From Aurantiacibacter sp. MUD11 (GTDB lineage: Bacteria; Pseudomonadota; Alphaproteobacteria; Sphingomonadales; Sphingomonadaceae), in contig NZ_CP114054.1 in NCBI RefSeq assembly GCF_026967575.1, positions 1,984,001-2,048,000 on the forward strand: a stretch of DNA of 64,000 bases, written 5' to 3'. Shown in pieces: positions 54,059-62,617 of this stretch. How positions within the stretch are numbered: position 1 is the first letter of the stretch; every line of letters starts with the position of its first letter. A model generated the notes under the pieces. That model was not told the origin of the DNA. It searched no databases and saw only the letters and a list, made by a program, of their open reading frames with translations. The position numbers and the translations under genes were made by a program.

Positions 54059-54090
54059 TGGCGGGCGCTCGCATGCGAAAGCGCCCGCCA
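54059..54090 (-). promoter_or_regulatory. Intercistronic hairpin between exbB and exbD1
   Basis: TGGCGGGCGCT (54059-54069) and AGCGCCCGCCA (54080-54090) form a perfect 11-bp stem with a ten-base loop that itself contains CGCATGCG. No T-run follows, so it is more likely an mRNA-stability or processing element than a full terminator. Confidence 0.65.
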
Positions 54091-54113
54091 GGTTCGGTAT
54101 GGTCTGCGACCGC

Positions 54114-54890
54114 TTAGGCCTTCGGAGCCGTGGCGGGCTTGGCAGCAGCCGGAGCCGTCTTGGCGGCCTTGGCCGGAGCAGCAGCACGCAGGGCCGGCTT
54201 CACCTGACCGTTGGAGGTGATGTTGGCCTGCAGGTCGGTCGAGAAGCCCGACAGCATCGACTGGATGCGACGGTTGCGGCTCATCAGGTAGTTGTAGGCG
54301 AACACGGCCGGCACAGCCACGAGCAGACCGATAGCGGTCATGATCAGGGCTTCACCAACCGGACCGGCAACCTTGTCGATCGAGGCCGAGCCTTCGATGC
54401 CGATGTTGATCAGTGCGCGGTAGATACCGATCACGGTGCCGAGCAGGCCGACGAACGGAGCGGTTGCACCCACGGTGGCGAGGAACGGCAAGCCGCCGTT
54501 GAGCTTCGCCATGATGGCGCTTTCCGAACGCGACAGGGTGCCGTGCAGCCAGTCGTGCGATTCGAGGCTGTCGTGCATCTTCTCGGCTTCGTGACCGGCA
54601 CGGATGCCGTCATCGACCAGCTGGCGCCAGGCGCTGTTCTTGTCGAACTTCGAAGCACCGTCCTTGATCGACGGGGCGTTCCAGAAAGCGGCACGGTTGG
54701 CACGGTATTCCTTCATCACCTTGTTCTGTTCGAAGATCTTGGTGAACAGGATGTAGAACGAGCCGACCGACTGGATGACCAGAACGGCAAGGATCGACCA
54801 GGCGACGGGGCCGCCCTGTTCCATGGCTTCCATGAAGCCGAATTCGTTCACGGGCACTTCGGCCCCTGCGGCGAGAATTTCGATAAGCAT
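54114..54890 (-). CDS. exbB: MotA/TolQ/ExbB proton-channel family protein
   Basis: A 258-residue inner-membrane protein that forms the pentameric channel around ExbD. Helix 1 is VAWSILAVLVIQSVGSFYILF; helices 2 and 3 are GGLPFLATVGATAPFVGLLGTVIGIYRAL (parts, with the conserved ATAPFVGLLGTV box) and GPVGEALIMTAIGLLVAVPAVFAYNYLM. The C-terminus is an Ala/Lys/Pro tail (AAPAKAAKTAPAAAKPATAPKA, in parts). Located between tonB (upstream) and exbD1. Confidence 0.96.
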   Translation of the reverse strand: MLIEILAAGAEVPVNEFGFMEAMEQGGPVAWSILAVLVIQSVGSFYILFTKIFEQNKVMKEYRANRAAFWNAPSIKDGASKFDKNSAWRQLVDDGIRAGHEAEKMHDSLESHDWLHGTLSRSESAIMAKLNGGLPFLATVGATAPFVGLLGTVIGIYRALINIGIEGSASIDKVAGPVGEALIMTAIGLLVAVPAVFAYNYLMSRNRRIQSMLSGFSTDLQANITSNGQVKPALRAAAPAKAAKTAPAAAKPATAPKA

Positions 54891-54926
54891 GCGATTAAGT
54901 CCTCTTCCTAGAGAAATTCAGGGTGA

Positions 54927-55586
54927 TCAGTTGATCTGGTAAACGATGTTGGTGGACCAGCTGCCCGTCGTCGGGTTGCCGGCCGCGTCCAGCGCCGGTT
55001 CGAAGCGAGCGTAACGAGTCATGTCGTCACACGCGGCTTCGTCGAGAATGGGATCGGCGGAGCGCGTCACACGGCACCCGGCCACGCGGCCTTCGGCGTT
55101 GACGGTGACCGAGACGCCAACCGTACCTTCGATCTCGCGGCGCAGGGCGCGCGAAGGATAGTTCTCGATGATGCGGCGCTGCCAGCGAGCCTGTCCGTCC
55201 GGACGTGCAGGGCGAGCCTGCGACGGCGGCGGGGGCGGCGGTGCGGGCGGTGCCGGCGGCGGAATAACCAGCGCGGGCGGTGCCGGCGGCGGGATATTCG
55301 CCTGAGTACGGATCGGCGGCGGTGCCGGCGCGATGTTAATCGGCGGCGGCGGTGCGACCGGCGGCGGCGGCGAGGTGATCTCTTCCGGCGGAGGTGGCGG
55401 TGGCTCCTCCTCCGGCTCTGGCACCTCTTCCTCGATATCCACTGTGGTCACGCGCTCGGCGATTTCCTTTACCGCCGAAATGGCGAGTCCGGAAATCAGC
55501 AGGTAACCAACTGCAACGTGGATGAGGGCAACGATGATAATCGAAACTACTCGACTACCGCTCATCTCTTGGTCAGCGTAAGCCAT
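54927..55586 (-). CDS. tonB: Energy transducer TonB
   Basis: A 219-residue TonB. N-terminal anchor VVSIIIVALIHVAVGYLLISGLAISAV (parts; the His in ALIHV matches the conserved helix His), then a long Pro/Glu/Pro-Pro arm (about residues 50-125, with EEEPPPPPPEE and APPPPINIAPAPPP), and the TonB_C domain GTVGVSVTVNAEGRVAGCRVTRSADP (parts) ending GSWSTNIVYQIN. It transmits proton-motive energy to outer-membrane receptors. First gene of the tonB-exbB-exbD cluster, behind AAGGGA. Confidence 0.96.
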   Translation of the reverse strand: MAYADQEMSGSRVVSIIIVALIHVAVGYLLISGLAISAVKEIAERVTTVDIEEEVPEPEEEPPPPPPEEITSPPPPVAPPPPINIAPAPPPIRTQANIPPPAPPALVIPPPAPPAPPPPPPSQARPARPDGQARWQRRIIENYPSRALRREIEGTVGVSVTVNAEGRVAGCRVTRSADPILDEAACDDMTRYARFEPALDAAGNPTTGSWSTNIVYQIN

Positions 55587-55940
55587 CCAGTCCCTTCACT
55601 CCGTTTATCTACCGGCCGGGCGGAAAACCCGACCATCTCCTGGGTCCCAGGATTCGCACCCTGACAGTCCCTGTGAATTATTGTCCAGCCCTGTTGGGCT
55701 TATGGTATCAATGTAACACAATATCATTTGTGCCCAAATAACCACATCCGGAAAAAATCTCGGTCTCTCCCGGACAGACTTGGGCGGCTCTTAACGGCGA
55801 AGGAAGGGACTCGCAAACCCTTTTCCGATTAAGCGCAGATTCACCGTGGGAATCGCCCTTAGTGCAGGTAAGGGGGAACCCGCGCGCGAAACGCGCGCTT
55901 GCTAACGGGGTACACCCGATTGAAGAGAGAACGCGTCAAA
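55587..55940. other. Divergent intergenic region upstream of tonB
   Basis: A 354-base space between tonB (-) and an unknown lipoprotein (+), the largest gap in the window. An AT-rich core (about 55,670-55,770) probably holds the tonB promoter; one weak candidate on the minus strand is TTGGGC-N16-TACATT (55737-55710). AGCCC-TGTT-GGGCT (about 55,687-55,700) is a perfect 5-bp inverted repeat. Near the plus-strand gene, GCGCGCG-AAA-CGCGCGC (55882-55898) forms a perfect 7-bp hairpin in the likely leader. No gene is seen. Confidence 0.45.
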
Positions 55941-56822
55941 ATGCCCAGTGCCGAACAATTCAGCCGCCTCTTCCGCGCCTTGTCCGCGGGCCTGGCGCTC
56001 GCCCTGGCCAGCGCCTGCGCCACCAGTTCCCCGGCGATGTCGCAGGATGCTCCCGCGCCGGAGCTGCCCGCAGCACAGGCGCCGACCTATGCCGACCTGG
56101 TGGACATGGCCCTGCGGGCAGACCTCGTCGCCATCGTCGAGGTCGACGACCAGATTCCCTTTCCGCCCGAACGCGCCCCGAACCTCCCGCCAAGCCAGGT
56201 GCGGCTCTACATCGAATCGCTGACGCAGGCCCTGCTGGCTGCACCCTCGGCCCTCGGCCAGGGCCTGACTTTCGTGGTCGACCAGCCGCGTGACATGGAC
56301 GGTGACGCGCCGGACCTGGAGGAGCGTCGCTTCCTTGTTTTCGGTGACCTTTCGGCCACTCAGCCAGGCGCGATCCAGTTGCTGTCGTCGCGCGCGATGC
56401 TGCCGCACGGTCCGCGAATCGAGGCGCGCGTGCGCCGCGTGCTGACCCAGCTGGCCGAGGCAGGGGACCCGGCCCCGATCACCGGCGTGCGTGACGTGAT
56501 TTCGGTTCCCGGCAACCTCGCGGGCGAATCGGAAACGCAGATGTTCATCGAGAGCGCCGATGGCGCGCCTGTCTCGCTCACCGTGGTCCGCCGTCCCGGC
56601 ATGGCGCCCGAATGGGGCATCTCGCTGGGCGAGATCGTCGACGCTTCGGCCCGCCCGCCGGAGCCGGAGACGCTGAACTGGTACCGATTCGCCTGCTTCC
56701 TGCCGCGTGAACTGCCGGAGGGCGCCTTTCTGCAGCGCGATCGTGCCTCGCAGGCGCAGGCCCGCACCGATTACGCCCTGGTGCTGCGCGATCTCGGCGA
56801 ATGCGAGCGCCGCTTTACCTGA
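55941..56822 (+). CDS. Hypothetical lipoprotein
   Basis: A 293-residue exported protein that I do not recognise. The signal (LSAGLALALASAC) ends in a lipobox (Cys about 27), followed by an Ala/Pro linker. The mature part has PTYADLVDMALRADLVAIVEVDDQIPFPPERAP, a helix VRLYIESLTQALLAAPSALGQ, RRFLVFGDLS and PITGVRDVISVPGNLAGESETQMFI, and ends with a two-Cys patch (ACFLPRE, GECERR). The repeated IVEV/VFGD strands suggest a mixed alpha-beta domain. The ATG at 55941 has AGAGAGA upstream. Upstream of hom but not tightly linked (79 bases). Confidence 0.78.
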   Translation: MPSAEQFSRLFRALSAGLALALASACATSSPAMSQDAPAPELPAAQAPTYADLVDMALRADLVAIVEVDDQIPFPPERAPNLPPSQVRLYIESLTQALLAAPSALGQGLTFVVDQPRDMDGDAPDLEERRFLVFGDLSATQPGAIQLLSSRAMLPHGPRIEARVRRVLTQLAEAGDPAPITGVRDVISVPGNLAGESETQMFIESADGAPVSLTVVRRPGMAPEWGISLGEIVDASARPPEPETLNWYRFACFLPRELPEGAFLQRDRASQAQARTDYALVLRDLGECERRFT

Positions 56823-56901
56823 GCCAAGCCTAACTGCTCTGGCCAAGTGGCCTCGCCATCCCTAACCGGTGTCGCCGCAAGGAACACGGACGGGAAAAAG
56901 C

Positions 56902-58209
56902 ATGTCTCAAAATCTTCGAATCGCCCTGGCGGGACTGGGCACGGTGGGAGCCGGCGTGCTGCGCCTGCTGGAAGAGAACGGTGCGCTGATTGCCGCGCGT
57001 GCCGGCCGCGCGATCGAGGTAGTGGCGGTATCCGCCCGCGACCGGGCCAAGGATCGCGGCGTCGACCTGTCGTCCTATGACTGGGAAGACGACATGACCG
57101 CTTTCGCCACGCGCGACGATGTCGATGTCGTGGTGGAACTGGTCGGCGGTTCTGACGGCCCGGCACTGGCGCTGGCGCGCAAGGCCCTGGCTGGCGGCAA
57201 GGGCGTGGTCACCGCCAACAAGGCGATGGTGGCCCACCACGGGCTGGAACTGGCAGGTCTCGCCGAAGCGAACGCCGCACCGCTGCGTTACGAGGCGGCG
57301 GTCGCCGGCGGCATCCCGGTGATCAAGGGGCTGGGCGAAGGCGCGGCCGCCAATCGCATCGAACGCATCTACGGCATCCTCAACGGCACCTGCAATTACA
57401 TCCTCTCGGAAATGGAGAGCACCGGCCGCGACTTCGGCGACGTGCTGAAGGATGCGCAGGAACTGGGCTATGCCGAGGCGGATCCCACTTTCGACATCGA
57501 AGGCATCGACGCCGCGCACAAGCTGGCGATCCTTGCCAGCCTGGCTTTCGGCACGCAGCTCGATTTCGCCAATGTCGACACCACCGGCATCACCCGCATC
57601 CGCGCGGCCGACATCGCGCAGGCCCGCGCGCTCGGTTACGTGATCCGTCTGATCGGCCTGTCCGACTGCGTCGAGGAAGGCGGTGAGCGCCGCCTGTTCC
57701 AGCGCGTCGCGCCTTGCCTGGTGCCGACCAGCCACCCGCTCGCCGGGGTCGGCGGGCCGACCAATGCGGTGGTGGCGGAGGGCAACTATTCCGGCCGCCT
57801 GCTGTTCGAGGGCGCGGGCGCCGGGGATGGCCCCACTGCCAGCGCCGTTGTGGCTGACCTCATCGACATCGCGCGCGGCAATGCCATGCCGCCTTTCTCG
57901 CTCCCGGTGGCCACGCTGGAGGCCAGTGCCCCGGCGGACCCGGGCCATCGCCGCAATCGCGCCTACCTGCGCTTCGTCGTCGCCGACAAGCCGGGCGTGC
58001 TGGCCGAGATCACCGCCGCCATGCGCGACGCGGGCGTCTCCATCGAGAGCCTGATGCAGCAGGGCCAGCCCGAGGACGACGGCCAGCCGGTGCTGGTTGC
58101 CATGGTGACGCACGACGGGCCCGAGGGCGCGGTCGCCGATGCGCTGAAGGTGCTCGACGGTTCGCCCAGCCTGGTCGAGGAACCGCTGGTGATGCGCCTG
58201 TTGGGTTAG
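56902..58209 (+). CDS. hom: Homoserine dehydrogenase
   Basis: A 435-residue enzyme that reduces aspartate semialdehyde to homoserine for threonine and methionine synthesis. The nucleotide loop ALAGLGTVGAGVL is at the start; ELVGGSDG, KALAGGKGVVTANK, GIPVIKGLGEG, ILNGTCNYILSEM and YAEADPTFDIEGIDAAHKLAIL are the catalytic and substrate marks. The last 80 residues form an ACT domain (VADKPGVLAEITAAMRDAGVSIESL, parts), the usual site of threonine feedback. The start at 56902 is preferred over 56869. Confidence 0.97.
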   Translation: MSQNLRIALAGLGTVGAGVLRLLEENGALIAARAGRAIEVVAVSARDRAKDRGVDLSSYDWEDDMTAFATRDDVDVVVELVGGSDGPALALARKALAGGKGVVTANKAMVAHHGLELAGLAEANAAPLRYEAAVAGGIPVIKGLGEGAAANRIERIYGILNGTCNYILSEMESTGRDFGDVLKDAQELGYAEADPTFDIEGIDAAHKLAILASLAFGTQLDFANVDTTGITRIRAADIAQARALGYVIRLIGLSDCVEEGGERRLFQRVAPCLVPTSHPLAGVGGPTNAVVAEGNYSGRLLFEGAGAGDGPTASAVVADLIDIARGNAMPPFSLPVATLEASAPADPGHRRNRAYLRFVVADKPGVLAEITAAMRDAGVSIESLMQQGQPEDDGQPVLVAMVTHDGPEGAVADALKVLDGSPSLVEEPLVMRLLG

Positions 58210-58679
58210 TCCTCCGTCAGGTCGATCGGGACGCGTCGGCCAGTGACGGGCTGAGAGTCCGGCTCGTCCTTTTCCGCCACGCGCGAAACTGCAGCGGCTT
58301 CCTCTTCCGTCAGCGGTTCGGGAAGAACCGACAGGTCCACCACGGGCGGATAGGGCGGCACGTAACCGAAGCGGAAACAGGCCCCGCCGCGGTTCTCGAC
58401 CCAGCAGGGTGGATCGGTGAGGCCGGGAATGATCGGGCGATCCGATTCGACGGGCTTGGGCAGCGGCGACATGTAGCGTTCGCTGTCCGGCAATTCGCGG
58501 CAGACGACGATGGCGCCGTCTTCCCGGATGTCCTCTTCGCACGGCTCGGCTTCGACCAATGGTATGGGCTCGTCGCTGTCCGCCTCGGTGGTGAGGTCGC
58601 TGGGGCCGTAGACCTCCTGCGCACTGGCGAGACCTGCTGGCCAGAATAGCGGCAAAAAGACTATGAGCGTCCTCGACAA
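58206..58679 (-). CDS. Hypothetical secreted protein
   Basis: A 157-residue protein with a signal peptide (LIVFLPLFWPAGLASAQ) and an acidic, proline-rich mature part with four Cys (EPCEEDIRED, VVCREL, PPCWVEN, GACFRF), so two disulfides are possible. It is not recognised. The start is TTG at 58679, well supported by GGAGGGG five bases upstream; there is no in-frame ATG before the signal peptide. Its end overlaps the hom stop by four bases on the opposite strand. Confidence 0.72.
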   Translation of the reverse strand: MSRTLIVFLPLFWPAGLASAQEVYGPSDLTTEADSDEPIPLVEAEPCEEDIREDGAIVVCRELPDSERYMSPLPKPVESDRPIIPGLTDPPCWVENRGGACFRFGYVPPYPPVVDLSVLPEPLTEEEAAAVSRVAEKDEPDSQPVTGRRVPIDLTED

Positions 58680-58735
58680 GGCTGCCCCTCCGACCTAGGC
58701 GTGGCGCGACTTTCAGATTGGAGCCTGAATTACCT

Positions 58736-59728
58736 ATGAATTCCGCCGATAATGCCGAGAGCGTCCTCGATCGCGTCCTGGTTCTGGAGCTGGTGCGCGT
58801 GACCGAAGCGGCGGCTGTCGCGGCCTCGAAACTGGTGGGCCGGGGTGACGAAAAGGCCGCCGATGCCGCTGCGGTGGAAGCCATGCGCAAGGCTTTCGAT
58901 ACGCTCTACATCGACGGCACCGTGGTGATCGGCGAAGGCGAACGGGACGAAGCACCCATGCTGTTCATCGGCGAAAAGGTCGGCGGTGCGCCGGGCAAGG
59001 GGCCGAAGATCGATATCGCGCTGGACCCGCTGGAGGGCACCACCATCACCGCCAAGGCCGGCCCAAACGCGCTGGCCGTGCTGGCAGCGGCGGAAGAGGG
59101 CTGCCTGCTCAACGCCCCCGACGTCTACATGGACAAGATCGCCGTGGGTCCGGGCTATCCCGAGGGCGTGATCAGCCTGGAAAAGAGCGTCACCGAGAAC
59201 GTCGAGGCTGTCGCTGCCGCCAAGGGCGTGGCCCCGGCCGACATCATCGTCTGCGTGCTCGACCGCCCGCGCCATGCCGAGCTGATTGCCGAACTGCGTG
59301 GCATCGGTTGCGGCGTGGTGCTGATCGGCGATGGCGACGTGGCCGGCGTGATCGCCACCACCGACCAGGACACCACGATCGACATCTACATGGGCAGCGG
59401 CGGTGCGCCCGAAGGCGTGCTGGCGGCAGCCGCGCTGCGCTGCGTGGGTGGCCAGTTCAACGGCCGCCTGCTGTTCCGCAACGATGACGAACGTCGCCGC
59501 GCGCACAAGTGGGGCATCGAGGACCTCGACCGCATCTACAAACTGGAAGACCTCGCCAAGGGCGACTGCATCTTCGCCGCCACCGGCGTTACCGACGGCT
59601 CGCTGCTGAGCGGCGTGAAGCGCCTGAAGCGTGCCAACGGCGAACGGGTGATGACCACCGAGAGCGTGGTGATGCGTGCCTCTTCTGGCACCGTGCGCTG
59701 GGTGAAGGGCGAACACCGCCTCGACTAG
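58736..59728 (+). CDS. glpX: Class II fructose-1,6-bisphosphatase
   Basis: A 330-residue GlpX-type enzyme for gluconeogenesis. Motifs: LVLELVRVTEAAAVAASK, IDGTVVIGEGERDEAPMLFIGE, LDPLEGTTITAK (metal site), VLDRPRH, GDGDVAGVI and MGSGGAPEGVLAAAALRC. The ATG at 58736 is preferred to 58718. It is divergent from a small secreted-protein gene and lies downstream of hom, the hom-glpX neighbourhood common in alphaproteobacteria. The next gene starts one base after its stop. Confidence 0.97.
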   Translation: MNSADNAESVLDRVLVLELVRVTEAAAVAASKLVGRGDEKAADAAAVEAMRKAFDTLYIDGTVVIGEGERDEAPMLFIGEKVGGAPGKGPKIDIALDPLEGTTITAKAGPNALAVLAAAEEGCLLNAPDVYMDKIAVGPGYPEGVISLEKSVTENVEAVAAAKGVAPADIIVCVLDRPRHAELIAELRGIGCGVVLIGDGDVAGVIATTDQDTTIDIYMGSGGAPEGVLAAAALRCVGGQFNGRLLFRNDDERRRAHKWGIEDLDRIYKLEDLAKGDCIFAATGVTDGSLLSGVKRLKRANGERVMTTESVVMRASSGTVRWVKGEHRLD

Positions 59729-59729
59729 G

Positions 59730-60410
59730 ATGGCGATGGCCCCGCTTCCCCCGGCAGTGCTCGCCCTGGCGAGACGATTGGGAGCCGGGGAGAGTAGTCA
59801 CAGGACAGCCCGGTTTCGACAGAATGGCGAGCTGCGCCAGCTGGGCGCTGCCCGCTGGCTGGACTTCTCCGCCCGGCAATGGATCGCCGCAGACAGTTGC
59901 GCCTTCTCCTGGAGGGCGCGCTTTGGCCCGTTGGGCATCATGCAGGTGGAAGATGCGCTGATTCAGCAAGAGCCACGCGGAGTGATGACTCTCGGCGGCA
60001 TGGTCCCGCTGCACAGGGCAACGCCGTCCCCGGCGCTGCTCAAAGGGCAGCTGATGCGCTATCTTGCCGAACTGCCGTGGGCGCCTGACGCCTTGCTGGC
60101 CAATCCACACCTGCATTGGCGAGTCCTTGACGATCGGCGCCTGCATGTTGAAGCTACCGTCGCGGCTGTGACCGGCGCGATCACGCTGGAACTTGACGAT
60201 GACGGGCTGCCCCGGGGAATTTCCGGACTGCGTCCGGCACTGGAGGGGAGCACCTTTCGGGAGCGCGAATGGCACGGTGCCTTCTCCGATTATCGCGAGG
60301 TGGATGGTTCCAGCATTCCCCATACGGGGCGAGTCTGGTGGATCGTGGATGGACAGCCTTTCGACGTGTGGCGCGGGGAAATCATCGACTGGCAGCGCTC
60401 GGCGGATTGA
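59730..60410 (+). CDS. DUF6544/DUF6920-like protein
   Basis: A 226-residue soluble protein. The pattern WLDFSARQWIAADSCAFSWRARFG, KGQLMRYLAELPWAPDALLANPHLHW (parts) and WHGAFSDYREVDGSSIPHTGRVWW resembles the DUF6544 (formerly DUF6920) family of unknown function. I am not certain of the family name, but the RYLAE-x-PWAP-x-ALL motif is distinctive. The ATG at 59730 follows the glpX stop by one base and lacks a ribosome site; 59736 is an alternative. Confidence 0.72.
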   Translation: MAMAPLPPAVLALARRLGAGESSHRTARFRQNGELRQLGAARWLDFSARQWIAADSCAFSWRARFGPLGIMQVEDALIQQEPRGVMTLGGMVPLHRATPSPALLKGQLMRYLAELPWAPDALLANPHLHWRVLDDRRLHVEATVAAVTGAITLELDDDGLPRGISGLRPALEGSTFREREWHGAFSDYREVDGSSIPHTGRVWWIVDGQPFDVWRGEIIDWQRSAD

Positions 60411-60441
60411 TTTGCGGGCGCGGAAAACAGGCCGCAGCCAT

Positions 60442-60470
60442 GTTGCGTTTCCATGACGCTGCGCTAGGCG
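60442..60470 (+). promoter_or_regulatory. Putative prs promoter
   Basis: GTTGCG (60442-60447), 17 bases, TAGGCG (60465-60470), 35 bases ahead of the prs start. A modest match only. Confidence 0.35.
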
Positions 60471-60504
60471 GGGTGACACCAGTCGCCAACGGGGATTCGC
60501 ATCC

Positions 60505-61440
60505 ATGAAAATCATGTCCGGCAATTCGAACCTGCCGCTCGCCAGGGCCATTGCCGGCTACCTCGAGGTGCCGCTGACCGATGCCAGCGTCCGGCGCTTC
60601 GCCGATGAAGAGGTCTTCATCGAGATTCACGAGAATGTGCGCGGCGAGGACGTGTTTATCTGCCAGTCGACCAGCTTCCCGGCCAACGACAACCTGATGG
60701 AACTGCTGATCGGCATCGATGCGCTGAAGCGCGCCTCGGCCAAGCGCATCACGGCGGTGATCCCCTACTTCGGCTATGCCCGGCAGGACCGGAAGCCTGG
60801 CCCGCGCACGCCGATTTCGGCCAAGCTGGTGGCCAACCTGATTACCGAGGCCGGGGCCGACCGCGTGCTGGCGGTGGACCTGCACGCTGGCCAGATCCAG
60901 GGCTTCTTCGATATCCCGACCGACAACCTCTACGCCGCGCCGACCATGGCTGCGGACATCCAGGCCCGCTACGGCGACAAGGACCTGATGGTCGTCTCGC
61001 CCGACGTCGGCGGCGTGGTGCGCGCCCGTGCGCTGGCCAAGCGCCTCGACAATGCCCCGCTGGCGATCGTCGACAAGCGCCGCGATCGCCCCGGCGAGAG
61101 CGAGGTGATGAACATCATCGGTGACGTGAAGGGCCGCTGCTGCATCCTGATCGACGACATCGTCGATTCCGGCGGCACCCTGTGCAACGCCGCGCAGGCG
61201 CTGCTGGACCAGGGCGCGAAGAGCGTCGCCGCCTATATCACTCACGGCGTGCTGTCGGGCGGCGCGGTGGCCCGCGTCGACAAGTCGGCGCTGACCGAAC
61301 TGGTGATCACCGATTCCATCCAGCCGACCGACGCCACCAGGGACTCGGACCGCATCCGCGTGCTGACCATCGCCCCGCTGCTGGGCGAGGCGATCCGCCG
61401 CATCGCCGACGAAAGCTCGGTCTCGAGCCTGTTCGACTGA
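60505..61440 (+). CDS. prs: Ribose-phosphate pyrophosphokinase
   Basis: A 311-residue enzyme that makes PRPP from ribose 5-phosphate and ATP, the precursor for purines, pyrimidines, His and Trp. [59 protein letters not shown] (parts), [19 protein letters not shown] and the PRPP loop [18 protein letters not shown] are all present. The stop shares one base with the start of the cupin gene (TGATG). Confidence 0.97.
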   Translation: MKIMSGNSNLPLARAIAGYLEVPLTDASVRRFADEEVFIEIHENVRGEDVFICQSTSFPANDNLMELLIGIDALKRASAKRITAVIPYFGYARQDRKPGPRTPISAKLVANLITEAGADRVLAVDLHAGQIQGFFDIPTDNLYAAPTMAADIQARYGDKDLMVVSPDVGGVVRARALAKRLDNAPLAIVDKRRDRPGESEVMNIIGDVKGRCCILIDDIVDSGGTLCNAAQALLDQGAKSVAAYITHGVLSGGAVARVDKSALTELVITDSIQPTDATRDSDRIRVLTIAPLLGEAIRRIADESSVSSLFD

Positions 61441-61841
61441 TGCGGGGCGCGGCTGCCTCCCTGCTGCTGGTGCTGCTGGCGGGGTGTGCATCCACCCCCG
61501 CCCCCGAAGCGCGCTGGCTTCCGCCGCTGGGTGCCAACCCGGTCTTCGACGCCACGCCCGGCGCGGCCCCGCGCCAGCGCCTGATGGTGCGCGACCTGCG
61601 CCTGCCGCCCGATGCCGTCGGCGCGACGCATTATCATCCCTGGGAAGAGTACCTATATGTCATCGAAGGCAGCGCCGTGCTGGAAATGGCCGGGCAGGAA
61701 CGGCGCACGCTGTTGCCGGGCGAGAGCTTCGTGATTCCCGCGCGGCAGGTGCACACGCCAATCGCCGGTCCGGAAGGTGTTCGCGCCATTGTCACCCGCG
61801 TGCACGATGCCGACGATCCCGAACGGGTCGAAGTGGAGTAG
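61440..61841 (+). CDS. Cupin-domain lipoprotein
   Basis: A 133-residue lipoprotein (signal LLLVLLAGC, Cys at 16) with one cupin: ATHYHPWEEYLYVIEGSAVLEMAGQERR (parts) carries the metal His and Glu, and PGESFVIPARQVHTPI the second His. The ligand is unknown. Its start shares a base with the prs stop; the next gene starts two bases after its stop. Confidence 0.88.
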   Translation: MRGAAASLLLVLLAGCASTPAPEARWLPPLGANPVFDATPGAAPRQRLMVRDLRLPPDAVGATHYHPWEEYLYVIEGSAVLEMAGQERRTLLPGESFVIPARQVHTPIAGPEGVRAIVTRVHDADDPERVEVE

Positions 61842-61843
61842 TA

Positions 61844-62617
61844 ATGAACCTCGACGCTGAAATTGCCCTGGCCCACCGGCTGGCCGAAGCCGCGCGCGCG
61901 GAGATCCTGCCGCTGTTCCGCAGCGGCCTGGATAGCGAGGCGAAGGACGACGCCACGCCGGTAACGCTGGCGGACCGGCAGGCCGAGGCGGCCATGCGTA
62001 AGCTGATCGAGGCGGAGTTCTCCGCCGACAGCATCTTCGGCGAGGAATATGGCCTGAAGGAAGGCAAGTCGGGCCGCCAGTGGGTGCTCGACCCGATCGA
62101 CGGCACGACCGCCTTCCTGGCGGGTCGACCGATCTTCGGCACGCTGATCGCACTGGTGGTGGAAGGCTTCCCCGTCCTGGGCGTGATCGACCAGCCGGTG
62201 CTGGGCGAACGCTGGCTGGGCGTGGCCGGGCAGAAGACTCGCTTCAACGGCAAGATCGTCACCGCGCGGGCCTGCCCGCAGCTGGGCAAGGCGACCATCG
62301 CCACCACCGGTCCGCACTATTTCACCGTCGAACAGGGCGACAAGTTCATGGCGCTGGCCGGGCAGACCGATCACAAGCGCATGGTGATGGGCGGTGATTG
62401 CTACAATTACGCCTGCCTCGCTTCGGGCCAGATCGACATCGTCGCCGAGGCCGGGCTGAAGCTGCACGACTTCGCTGCGCTGGTGCCCGTGGTCGAAGGC
62501 GCGGGAGGAGTGATGAGCGACTGGCGTGGCGAACCGCTCCATGCCGAGAGCACGGGCGAGGTGCTGGCCCTGGGCGATCCCGCCCGGCTGGAGGACGTGG
62601 TGGAAGTGCTGCAGTGA
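61844..62617 (+). CDS. hisN: Histidinol-phosphatase, inositol-monophosphatase type
   Basis: A 257-residue Mg-dependent phosphatase of the HisN kind that replaces the bacterial HAD-type HisB phosphatase in many alphaproteobacteria. Marks: SEAKDDATPVTLADRQAE, GEEYGLKEG, DPIDGTTAFLAGRPIFGTLIAL and YNYACLASGQIDIVAEAGLKLHDFAAL. The ATG at 61844 follows GGAG. Distinct from the second family member at 13604. Confidence 0.93.
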   Translation: MNLDAEIALAHRLAEAARAEILPLFRSGLDSEAKDDATPVTLADRQAEAAMRKLIEAEFSADSIFGEEYGLKEGKSGRQWVLDPIDGTTAFLAGRPIFGTLIALVVEGFPVLGVIDQPVLGERWLGVAGQKTRFNGKIVTARACPQLGKATIATTGPHYFTVEQGDKFMALAGQTDHKRMVMGGDCYNYACLASGQIDIVAEAGLKLHDFAALVPVVEGAGGVMSDWRGEPLHAESTGEVLALGDPARLEDVVEVLQ

